DNA of 64,000 nt, taken from NCBI RefSeq assembly GCF_010974825.1, contig NZ_JAAILA010000015.1:1-64000 (forward strand), in the 5' to 3' direction. The DNA comes from Aeromonas rivipollensis. GTDB lineage: Bacteria > Pseudomonadota > Gammaproteobacteria > Enterobacterales > Aeromonadaceae. Under the pieces are notes generated by a model that worked only from the letters and a program-made list of their open reading frames with translations, did no database searches and was not told the origin of the DNA. Positions 36,022 through 46,130 of the stretch are shown one piece after another; position 1 is the stretch's first letter, and every line of letters begins with the position of its first letter. Position numbers and translations under genes: made by a program.

Positions 36022-39000
36022 ATGCACCAAGGATGGCTGCTGATCGGGTTGTCGCTCGCCTATCTGGGCTTGCTGTTCCTCATCGCCTACGTGGCGGACA
36101 AGAGCAAGCGCCGCCGGCTCAAGGGCCAGCCCCTGCTCTACAGCCTGTCGCTCGCCGTCTATTGCACCTCCTGGACCTTCTTCGGCACAGTGGGCCAGGC
36201 CAGCGAATCCCCCTGGTCGCCGGTGCCCATTTATCTTGGCCCCATGCTGGTGTTCCTGTTTGGCTGGCGCCTGCTGGCCCGCCTCATCCTGGTGGCCAAG
36301 CGCGAGCACATCACCTCCATCGCCGACTTCATCGCCGCCCGCTATGGCAAGTCCCAGCGCCTGGCCATGGTGATCAGCCTGATCGCCGTCATGGGGATAC
36401 TTCCCTACCTGGTGCTGCAGCTCAAGGCCATAGTCACAGGGCTGGATCTGCTGATGGCCAACTCGGTGCCGGCGGGGCCCACGGGCAACACGGCCGAGCT
36501 GGCTCTCGGCGTCGCCCTGTTGCTGGCGTTGTTCAGCATACTGTTCGGCACCCGCAACCTGGATGCCACCGAGCACCATCGCGGCATGGTGGTGGCCATC
36601 GCCTTCGAATCCGTGGTCAAGCTGCTCGCCTTCATGGCGGTGGGGGGCTTCGCGCTCTGGCTCATCATCGCCAGGCCGAGCGAGGCTCGCACCCTGGTGG
36701 CCACCGACTTTCTCGATGCGGTGGTGGCGGTGTCGCCAGGCAGCCTGCTGGAGCTCGCCATCTATACCCTGGTGGCCATGTGCGCCGTCATCTGCCTGCC
36801 GCGCCAGTTCCACGTGACTGTGGTGGAGAACAATCAGGGCCAGGATCTGCACTGGGCGCGCTGGCTGTTCCCGCTCTACCTGTTCCTGATGGGGCTCTTC
36901 ATCTGGCCGCTGGCGCTGGCGGGCAAGCAGTGGGTGGGGGCCGACATGGCCTCGGATACCTATGTCATCAGCCTGCCCATGTCGCTCGGCTTCGACGGCA
37001 TGGCGATGCTGGCGTTTCTCGGCGGCACCTCGGCGGCCACCGGCATGGTGATCGTCTGCACCATAGCCCTGGCCATCATGGTCAGCAACGATCTGGTGCT
37101 GCCGGTGCTGCTGCGCCGCTTCTGGCAGCAGGGGCGGGACGAGCGCCTGATGCGGCTGCTGCTGCAGGTGCGCCGGGGCGCCATTTTGCTGATCCTGCTG
37201 GCGGCCTGGGTGCTCTATCTCTGGCTCGGGGATCTCACCAGCCTGTCGCGCATCGGCTACCTGTCGTTCGGCGCCGTGGCCCAGTTCGCACCGGCCCTGC
37301 TGCTCGGCCTCTACTGGCGGCACGGCAATCGCAAGGGGGTCTACCTCGGGCTGGCGCTGGGGGTCAGCCTCTGGTTCCTCACCCTGCTGGCCGAAAGCGG
37401 CCTGCTGGCGGGCTCACCCCTGGAGGCGCTGCTGGCGCCCCCCGACTGGCCCGCCTTTCGCGAGCTGAGCCTGGGGGCCTGGTGCATCTTCCTGAGCCTG
37501 TTGCTCAACCTGCTCGGCTACGTGGCGGGCTCCTTGCTGTCACGGGCGGCGGTGAGCGAGCGGCTGCAGGCCGCCAACTTCGTCGGCAAGCCGAGCCGGG
37601 ACACCACGGCGCTCTACCAGGCGCGGGTCTCGGTCAAGGAGCTGGAGATGCTGGCGGCCCGCTTCGTCGGCTCGAGCCGGGTCAAGCGCGCCTTCGGTCG
37701 CTTCGCCGGCGAGCACGGCGGCACCCTGGCGCCCCAGATGCAGGCGTCGGCCGATCTGATTGCCCATACCGAGCGGTTGCTGGCCGGGGTGTTTGGCACC
37801 TCGTCCGCCCGGCTGGTGCTGGCCTCTGCCCTGCAGGGGCGCAACATGCAGCTGGAGGAGATAGCCACCATAGTGGACGAGGCCTCGGACGTGTTCCGCT
37901 TCAACCGCGGCCTGCTGCAGGGAGCCATAGAGCACATGGGGCAGGGGATCTCGGTGGTGGACAGGGAGCTCAAGCTGGTGGCCTGGAACCGGCGCTACAT
38001 AGAGCTGTTCCATTATCCGCACGGGCTTATCCAGGTGGGGCGCTCCATCGAGGAGATCATCCGCTACAACGCCGAGCAGGGGCTCTGCGGTCCGGGAGAC
38101 ATAGAGGCCCAGGTGGCGCGCCGGGTCGCCTTCATGAAGCGGGGCAGCCCCCATGTCTCGGCGCGGGAGCGACCGGACGGCCGGGTGATCGAGATGCAGG
38201 GCAATCCCATGCCGGCGGGGGGCTTCGTGATGACCTTCACCGACATCACCCCCTTCCGGGCGGCGGAGCGGGTGCTGCGCGAAGCGAACGAGCACCTGGA
38301 GGCGCGGGTGGCCGAGCGTACCCACGAACTCTCCGAGCTCAACCGCCAGCTGCTGCTGGTCAACCAGCAGGTGGAGCGGGCTAACCACTCCAAGAGCCGC
38401 TTCCTGGCGGCGGTGAGCCACGATCTGACCCAGCCGCTCAACGCGGCCAAGCTGTTTACCTCGTCCCTGCTGGAGATGCTGCCGCAGGGGGGAGAGCAGG
38501 CGGCGGAGCAGGTCCGCATCGCCCGCCACATCGACGATGCCCTGGGGGCGACCGAGGATCTCATCACGGATCTGCTGGACATCTCGCGGCTCGAGGCGGG
38601 CAAGTTCAAGGCCAGGAAGCTCGACTTCGCCCTGAGCGACGTGCTGGGCAACCTTAAGGCGGAGTTCGGGGTGCTGGCCCAGGCGGGGGAGATCCAGTTC
38701 TCCGTGGTGGAGAACCGCCTCGCCGTCTACAGCGACGTGCGCCTGCTGCGCCGGGTGTTGCAGAACTTCCTCACCAATGCGTTTCGCTACAACCCGGGCG
38801 GGCGGGTGCTGCTCGGCTGCCGCCGACTGGGGGACAAGGTGCGTATCGAGGTGTGGGACAATGGCCCCGGCATACCGCTGGACAAGCAGGAGGCGATCTT
38901 TGACGAGTTCTCCCGCCTCGATCACTCCCGCACCGCCAGGGAGCAGGGGCTTGGCCTCGGGCTCGCCATCGCCCGCGGCATCTCCCAGGTGCTTGGCCAT

Positions 39001-39495
39001 CAGCTCTCCCTGCGCAGCTGGCCCGGGGCGGGTTCCGTGTTTGCCATCACCCTCAACCTCGCGACCCGGCCCGTGATGCCGAGTCCGGTGGCGGCGCCCG
39101 CCGTGCGGGACAGCCAGCTGGAAGGGGTCAGGATCCTCTGTATCGACAACGAGGAGGAGATCCTCATCGCCATGGCCTCCCTGCTGGGACGCTGGGGCTG
39201 CGAGGTGCGCTGCGCCCAGAGCCTGGAGCAGGCAGAGGAGATCATAGGGGCTGGCTTCCTGCCCCGGCTGGTGCTCTCCGACTACCACCTGGATGACGGC
39301 AAGACGGGGCTGCAGGCGCTGCACATGATCCGGCTGGCCCATGGTAACGGTATAGGCGGCATCATCATCAGCGCGGATCGCAAGAGCGAGCTGCAGAACC
39401 AGATCCGCGAGCACGGATTTGGCTACGTCAGCAAGCCGGTCAAACCCCTCAAGCTGCGGGCATTGATGAACAGCCTGCTGCTGCCAATAGAGTGA
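36022..39495 (+). CDS. CrbS-like hybrid sensor: sodium/solute-symporter domain fused to histidine kinase and receiver
   Basis: A 1157-residue inner-membrane protein. Residues about 1-500 form an SLC5/SSS-type transporter with about 13 helices (YSLSLAVYCTSWTFFGTVGQ, GILPYLVLQLKAI). A PAS domain follows (about 630-755), then a coiled linker, a HisKA with phosphoacceptor His in AAVSHDLTQPLNAAKL, a HATPase (NFLTNAFRYN, DNGPGIP, GLGLGLAI) and a C-terminal receiver with LSDYHLDD. The layout matches CrbS/MxtR, which control acetate use and quorum or virulence traits in Vibrio and Pseudomonas. The cognate LuxR-type regulator is not adjacent. Ligand unknown. Confidence 0.9.
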   Translation: MHQGWLLIGLSLAYLGLLFLIAYVADKSKRRRLKGQPLLYSLSLAVYCTSWTFFGTVGQASESPWSPVPIYLGPMLVFLFGWRLLARLILVAKREHITSIADFIAARYGKSQRLAMVISLIAVMGILPYLVLQLKAIVTGLDLLMANSVPAGPTGNTAELALGVALLLALFSILFGTRNLDATEHHRGMVVAIAFESVVKLLAFMAVGGFALWLIIARPSEARTLVATDFLDAVVAVSPGSLLELAIYTLVAMCAVICLPRQFHVTVVENNQGQDLHWARWLFPLYLFLMGLFIWPLALAGKQWVGADMASDTYVISLPMSLGFDGMAMLAFLGGTSAATGMVIVCTIALAIMVSNDLVLPVLLRRFWQQGRDERLMRLLLQVRRGAILLILLAAWVLYLWLGDLTSLSRIGYLSFGAVAQFAPALLLGLYWRHGNRKGVYLGLALGVSLWFLTLLAESGLLAGSPLEALLAPPDWPAFRELSLGAWCIFLSLLLNLLGYVAGSLLSRAAVSERLQAANFVGKPSRDTTALYQARVSVKELEMLAARFVGSSRVKRAFGRFAGEHGGTLAPQMQASADLIAHTERLLAGVFGTSSARLVLASALQGRNMQLEEIATIVDEASDVFRFNRGLLQGAIEHMGQGISVVDRELKLVAWNRRYIELFHYPHGLIQVGRSIEEIIRYNAEQGLCGPGDIEAQVARRVAFMKRGSPHVSARERPDGRVIEMQGNPMPAGGFVMTFTDITPFRAAERVLREANEHLEARVAERTHELSELNRQLLLVNQQVERANHSKSRFLAAVSHDLTQPLNAAKLFTSSLLEMLPQGGEQAAEQVRIARHIDDALGATEDLITDLLDISRLEAGKFKARKLDFALSDVLGNLKAEFGVLAQAGEIQFSVVENRLAVYSDVRLLRRVLQNFLTNAFRYNPGGRVLLGCRRLGDKVRIEVWDNGPGIPLDKQEAIFDEFSRLDHSRTAREQGLGLGLAIARGISQVLGHQLSLRSWPGAGSVFAITLNLATRPVMPSPVAAPAVRDSQLEGVRILCIDNEEEILIAMASLLGRWGCEVRCAQSLEQAEEIIGAGFLPRLVLSDYHLDDGKTGLQALHMIRLAHGNGIGGIIISADRKSELQNQIREHGFGYVSKPVKPLKLRALMNSLLLPIE

Positions 39496-39694
39496 GGCAG
39501 TTCACAGAATCAGTACGTGGAATGCAGATGGTGGATCTGGTTTTTAAGCAGTTTATCGCCACCAATGTCACCATATTCGTGCAACATGGCGGCAACTTGT
39601 ATGAATCGCCGTCCATCGATGTCATTTCTGCCAGGTGGTGGTGCCCGAAGGCTCATCTATAGTCATTCGGCGATTATTTTTGTCGCAAATCAAG

Positions 39695-39786
39695 TTGTGC
39701 AAAAAGGCAAACCGGACGAAAGTCCGGGACGCAAAGCCTCCGGTCTAAGGGTCAAAGTACCTAGGATAGCGGGGTCACCACAGGTT
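39695..39786 (+). ncRNA. cyclic-di-GMP-I (GEMM-I) riboswitch upstream of chiA
   Basis: The GEMM core is unmistakable: GGCAAACCGG, the P2 stem CCGGAC closed by a GAAA tetraloop and GTCCGG (39712-39727), GACGCAAAGCCTCCGG, CTAAGG, and the tetraloop-receptor side ending AGCGGGG (39768-39774). It lies about 110 nt before the chitinase ATG. The downstream hairpin at 39849-39883 would hide the ribosome-binding site and is the likely expression platform. Confidence 0.93.
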
Positions 39787-39848
39787 GTATCGTCCATGGG
39801 CCAAGCCATGGTGGCGATGATGTCTGCGTTACCTGGCAGGTTGCGTTG

Positions 39849-42491
<2,643 letters not shown>

Positions 42492-42498
42492 TGGTCAT

Positions 42499-42530
42499 AA
42501 GGAATGGGGCCTGGGCCCCATTCCTTTCTC
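42499..42530 (+). terminator. rho-independent terminator of chiA
   Basis: GGAATGGGGCC paired with GGCCCCATTCC, then TTTCTC. It is paralogous to the terminator at 45953-45984. Confidence 0.85.
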
Positions 42531-42631
42531 CTGTGGCGCTTGGCGGGCTGACCTCAGCTCGGGGCGGATCAACCGCCAGCCATGGCCATCAGCGTCAGCC
42601 TTTTCTAAGAAATTAATCATCCCCCTAAAGT

Positions 42632-42666
42632 TGAAAAAATATTTTCATCTTGAAATCGCTTTCAAG
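42632..42666. promoter_or_regulatory. two adjacent palindromes upstream of the second riboswitch
   Basis: TGAAAAAATATTTTCA (42632-42647) and CTTGAAATCGCTTTCAAG (42649-42666) are near-contiguous inverted repeats in the promoter region. They could be an operator; the regulator is not recognised. Confidence 0.4.
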
Positions 42667-42818
42667 AGAGTGAGTTGGATGGTTGACATCCGCTCTCACG
42701 CCGAGCTTAACCCTGCCTTCAGGGGCATTTCTTGATAGAACACCCAGTCAAGATCCCGCTCTGCCATTTGCAGTGACTGCGCCTATGGAGAATAATCGCG
42801 ACGCACTACTGATTAATT

Positions 42819-42908
42819 TGTGTATAAGGGCAAACCGGTCGAAAGGCCGGGACGCAAAGCTTCCGGTCTAAGGATCCATGATCTAGGACAGCGGGGCCGC
42901 CACAGGTT
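42819..42908 (+). ncRNA. second cyclic-di-GMP-I (GEMM-I) riboswitch
   Basis: Closely related to the element at 39695. It has GGCAAACCGG, a P2 stem CCGGTC-GAAA-GGCCGG (42835-42850, one U-G wobble where copy 1 has A-U), GACGCAAAGCTTCCGG, CTAAGG, and AGCGGGG, followed by the same CACAGGTTGTATCG flank. It is one nt shorter in P3. It precedes a decayed chiA 5' end and then the metallopeptidase gene at 43261. Confidence 0.92.
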
Positions 42909-42959
42909 GTATCGATCTTCTGCCAAGGGAAGACCCTGCCCATCTGCTGGTTGCCTTGT

Positions 42960-42988
42960 CCTTATCGTATTGACTAATAACGAAAAGG
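42960..42988 (+). promoter_or_regulatory. ribosome-binding-site hairpin of the second riboswitch
   Basis: CCTTATCGT (42960-42968) can pair with AACGAAAAGG (42979-42988): CCTT with AAGG and TCGT with ACGA around an A-A mismatch. It precedes the remnant ATG at 42999. The architecture equals that at chiA. Confidence 0.55.
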
Positions 42989-42998
42989 ATTATTCGCC

Positions 42999-43209
42999 AT
43001 GCAAAGTCCACCCCTCTGTATTGTCGACCACCTTGGTTGGCGCCTCCTTCCTTTATGTCGCCTCTCCCGGCAAATCCGACCTCGGCTGGGGTGAGACCCG
43101 GTTCGCCATCACCGGGCTCAACCCGTCCGCTCACGCCCCCGGTCAAGGTGATCGCCGCCAGTGGCGGCAGAGGAGGGGATTGAACTCTGTGTTCATGTCA
43201 ACGCAATAA
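42999..43209 (+). pseudogene. frameshifted remnant of a chiA 5' end
   Basis: The ATG at 42999 is placed as in chiA (ATGCAAAGTCC versus ATGTTAAGTCC). A shift early in the signal-peptide region moves the chiA-like frame. In the shifted frame the text reads SPGKSDLGWGETRFAI, against [16 protein letters not shown] at the mature start of ChiA. Similarity fades after about 43140 and no GH18 code remains. From ATG 42999 itself only 31 codons are open. Confidence 0.75.
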
Positions 43210-43216
43210 CAACGAC

Positions 43217-43239
43217 GCGCCTGCCACCTTGGCAGGCGC
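43217..43239 (+). other. perfect 9-bp hairpin just upstream of the metallopeptidase gene
   Basis: GCGCCTGCC, loop ACCTT, GGCAGGCGC. There is no U-tract after it, so it looks like a leader structure or mRNA stabiliser more than a terminator. The ATG is 22 nt downstream. Confidence 0.55.
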
Positions 43240-43260
43240 CAATAATAGGGAAATCACGGA

Positions 43261-45945
43261 ATGCAGATGAAGAAGAACAAGGGATATCTGGCGGTGCAGG
43301 GGGGCGTGCTCGCCCTGCTGGCCGTGGGTACCGGTGCCATGGCAGAGTACAACACCGTCACCGGGGAGTGGCGCAAGGATCAGACGCCGCCACGCCTCTA
43401 CAACCAGCAGGCCTGGGTCAACAACTTCGCCCTGCAACTGCCGCTCGGAGCGACCTTCGCCCCCCAGATGACGGCCTGGGACGAGAACGACGGGGATCTC
43501 AGCGGCCGTATCAAACAGGTAGGCAGCGTGAACACCCAGCAGGTCGGCAGCTATCTGGCGAAGTTCGAGGTTAGCGATAATGGTTTACCCAAAAGGGTGG
43601 GCTATATGGGGTGGGGTTTTCGCACCACGACCTTCTCGTTGCCTGTCACCGTCTATGATCCCGCCGTGGCCGTGCCGAGTCTGATTCAACCGCTGAGCAT
43701 CCTCTGGCAGGAGGCCCCTGTCGGCAATGGCCTGCTGAAACTGCGTCCCGGTCAGAGCCTGAGCCGAACGATCCGTATCACCTCAACCGAGCACCCCCTG
43801 AGCGGGGATGAACTGGAGATCACCCTGTTCAGGGTGCAGGAGGGGCTCTGGGGCGGTAACAACCGCCAGTTCAGCCTGCGCCTCACCGACAAGGAGAGCG
43901 GCGAACCCGCCTACGAGGGCAGCGTTTTGCTCGGCTCGGGCAAGGTGTTGACCCCGACCGCCCCCATCAAGGTGCGGGCGGATCAAGACTATGAGTTCCG
44001 TCTGACCTATGTTTCCGGTCCGAGCGAACAGGGCTTTCGTGCCAACGAGGAGGGGGAGCTCTGGCTGGCTGCTGAGGGGCGGCAGGTGCATGAGGCGAAC
44101 CCCTATGCCCAGGTGTTGCCCGATCCAGCCAACAAGCTGGCTTTCGACCCGGGCTTAGACTCAGCCATGAAGCAGAAGCTGCTCAGCAGCCAGGGCGTGC
44201 CGGAGGCGCTGCTGATCGGCAAGGTGCCGAACCAGCAGGTCGCGCTGAGCTATCGCATCGCCAACCCCGCGCTGGCGAGCCTGCAACTGGTGCAGGGCGA
44301 GATCCAGGATCGGCTGCAACTGCAGGGGCTGACAGAAGGAGAGACCTGGCTCGAGATCCTGGCAGACGGTCGGCTGGTGGAGCAGGTGCGGCTGTTTATC
44401 ACCTCCCCCAAGGCGATCAGCCTCTCCTATAGCTACATCGCCTTCCCTGGTGAGCGCAAGAGCCACCTGTGGGACGACGGTGCCATCATAATGGCGGACA
44501 TGAGCCGCCGCCTGGCCCCCTACAACATTCGGGTCAACTGGGTGGATCACGGCGTGCTGGTGCACGAATGGGACAAGAATGGCAATGGTCAGGCTAACGA
44601 ACCCGATCGCTCGGAGATGGAGGCTCCGTTGAATGAGGGCTGGATCCCGAATGCGGATCAGGTCTTCTCCAACCTCTATGTAGTGCGCGGCTACAAGAAT
44701 GACGCCAAGGCGTGCAGTTACATGGGGAGTGCTTCCTCCATCGGTATGGGGGTCACCGACGGTGCGCCGCGCGTCGGTTATCGATACGCCTGTCCCGGCA
44801 ACCTCACCGTCCATGGGCAGTCGCTGACCTTGACCCATGAGCTGGGTCACAATCTGGGGCTGTGGCACACAGGGGATGAGGAGCCTTACCGGGCCAGCAA
44901 CCTGATGACGGCGGGACGGTTCGAGGGGGTTTTCTTCGCTGACCAGTGGCGCACCATGCACCACACCATAGAGGCCAGAATCGCGGCCGGTGATGCCGGT
45001 GTGAGCGAGGTGAGCGGCGAGCCAGAGCTGCCGCCACCCGCCGTCAATCAGCCCCCCCTGGTCAATGCGGGCAGTGATCTCAGTGCCAGGGGACCAGCCG
45101 AGCTGGTGCTCGACGGCTCCGCTTCCCGGGATCCGGAGAACGGTGCCCTGCGTTATCAATGGCGCCAGGTCGGCGGTCCGCAGGCCTCCCTGAGGGATGC
45201 GGATCAGACACGAGCCAGGCTGAGTCTGGGCACAGTCGCTCAGGATACCCAGCTGGCGTTCGAGCTGACCGTCACCGATGAGCAGGGGCTGGCAGGTGTG
45301 GACAGCATGGTGGTGACCCACCAGGCACCACCGCCCAACCAGCCACCCGTGCTGGCGGCACTGGCTCCCGCCTCGGTACAGGCGGGCAAACAGGTGAGCA
45401 TCACCGCCAGCGCCACAGATCCCGATGGGGATGCACTCAGCTACCAATGGACTGTTCCGGCCGGTCTCAGTGCCAGCGGCCAGAACAGCAAGACCCTGGT
45501 GGTGACAGGCCCGAACGTCGCCAGCGACACCCTCTATGACTTGACCTTGATGGTGACCGACGGGGCGCTGGACGCCAGCGCCGGCACCCGTCTGACCGTC
45601 AGGCCGCCCAGCTCGGGTGGCGGCTGCGAGACAAGCGATCCGGATGCGGCCTACTGGCCAGCCTGGAGCGCCGGCACCGTCTACAACACCAATGACAAGG
45701 TGAGCCACAAGCAACTGGTGTGGCAGGCCAAGTACTGGACCCGGGGCAACGAGCCAAGCCAGAGCGCCGATCAGTGGAAGCTGGTGAGCCAGGTGCAGCT
45801 TGGCTGGCATGCCGCTGTGGCCTATAGCGCCGGTGAGCTTGCCAACCACAAGGGTCGCAAGTGGCAGGCCCGCTACTGGACCAAGGGTAACGAGCCCGGT
45901 ACCGCCGACGTCTGGGCCGATCAGGGGGTTGCCACCTGTCACTGA
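43261..45945 (+). CDS. secreted zinc metallopeptidase with PKD and chitin-binding domains
   Basis: An 894-residue exported protein. The signal peptide is about 1-28. A bacterial Ig-like domain follows (about 35-130, TAWDENDGDLSG), then an unassigned beta-rich region and a metzincin-like peptidase with HELGHNLGLWH (His526, His530, His536) and a possible Met-turn in ASNLMTAG. The C-terminal part has two PKD-like and two CBM5/12 domains, paralogous to ChiA. The peptidase family is not certain; M43/M12-like is likely. ATG 43261 or 43267 may be used. The likely role is degrading protein in chitin-rich matrices, which is inference. The c-di-GMP-I riboswitch at 42819 lies 350 nt upstream. Confidence 0.88.
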   Translation: MQMKKNKGYLAVQGGVLALLAVGTGAMAEYNTVTGEWRKDQTPPRLYNQQAWVNNFALQLPLGATFAPQMTAWDENDGDLSGRIKQVGSVNTQQVGSYLAKFEVSDNGLPKRVGYMGWGFRTTTFSLPVTVYDPAVAVPSLIQPLSILWQEAPVGNGLLKLRPGQSLSRTIRITSTEHPLSGDELEITLFRVQEGLWGGNNRQFSLRLTDKESGEPAYEGSVLLGSGKVLTPTAPIKVRADQDYEFRLTYVSGPSEQGFRANEEGELWLAAEGRQVHEANPYAQVLPDPANKLAFDPGLDSAMKQKLLSSQGVPEALLIGKVPNQQVALSYRIANPALASLQLVQGEIQDRLQLQGLTEGETWLEILADGRLVEQVRLFITSPKAISLSYSYIAFPGERKSHLWDDGAIIMADMSRRLAPYNIRVNWVDHGVLVHEWDKNGNGQANEPDRSEMEAPLNEGWIPNADQVFSNLYVVRGYKNDAKACSYMGSASSIGMGVTDGAPRVGYRYACPGNLTVHGQSLTLTHELGHNLGLWHTGDEEPYRASNLMTAGRFEGVFFADQWRTMHHTIEARIAAGDAGVSEVSGEPELPPPAVNQPPLVNAGSDLSARGPAELVLDGSASRDPENGALRYQWRQVGGPQASLRDADQTRARLSLGTVAQDTQLAFELTVTDEQGLAGVDSMVVTHQAPPPNQPPVLAALAPASVQAGKQVSITASATDPDGDALSYQWTVPAGLSASGQNSKTLVVTGPNVASDTLYDLTLMVTDGALDASAGTRLTVRPPSSGGGCETSDPDAAYWPAWSAGTVYNTNDKVSHKQLVWQAKYWTRGNEPSQSADQWKLVSQVQLGWHAAVAYSAGELANHKGRKWQARYWTKGNEPGTADVWADQGVATCH
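45046..45945 (+). repeat. paralogous 900-nt tract, copy 2 (PKD-PKD-CBM-CBM)
   Basis: Second copy of the tract at 41592-42491. The two are the same length and end at corresponding stop codons, and the terminator that follows is also paralogous. Confidence 0.9.
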
Positions 45946-45952
45946 TTGTCTG

Positions 45953-45984
45953 CGGGAGTGGGGCCTGGGCCCCACTCCTTTATC
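45953..45984 (+). terminator. rho-independent terminator of the metallopeptidase gene
   Basis: GGAGTGGGGCC paired with GGCCCCACTCC, then TTTAT. Relative to the chiA terminator one A-T pair is a G-C pair, a compensatory change. Confidence 0.85.
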
Positions 45985-46130
45985 CACGCCGGTGTCAGTC
46001 TGCGGTCATGGCGCCGCAGGGCAAGCTGAACCGAATTCGCCGGGTGCAGGACCCGGCAGCCGGCGTCCATGCTGTCACGCTTCCTGCAACAGGGCATGTG
46101 GACATGCCCATCACAATGAGAACCATAACA

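Noticed and set aside
35985..38384. 799-codon open frame overlapping the hybrid kinase in another frame
   Set aside because: The sensor kinase in the other frame has clear domains throughout; this frame is Arg/Ala/Gly-rich and featureless.
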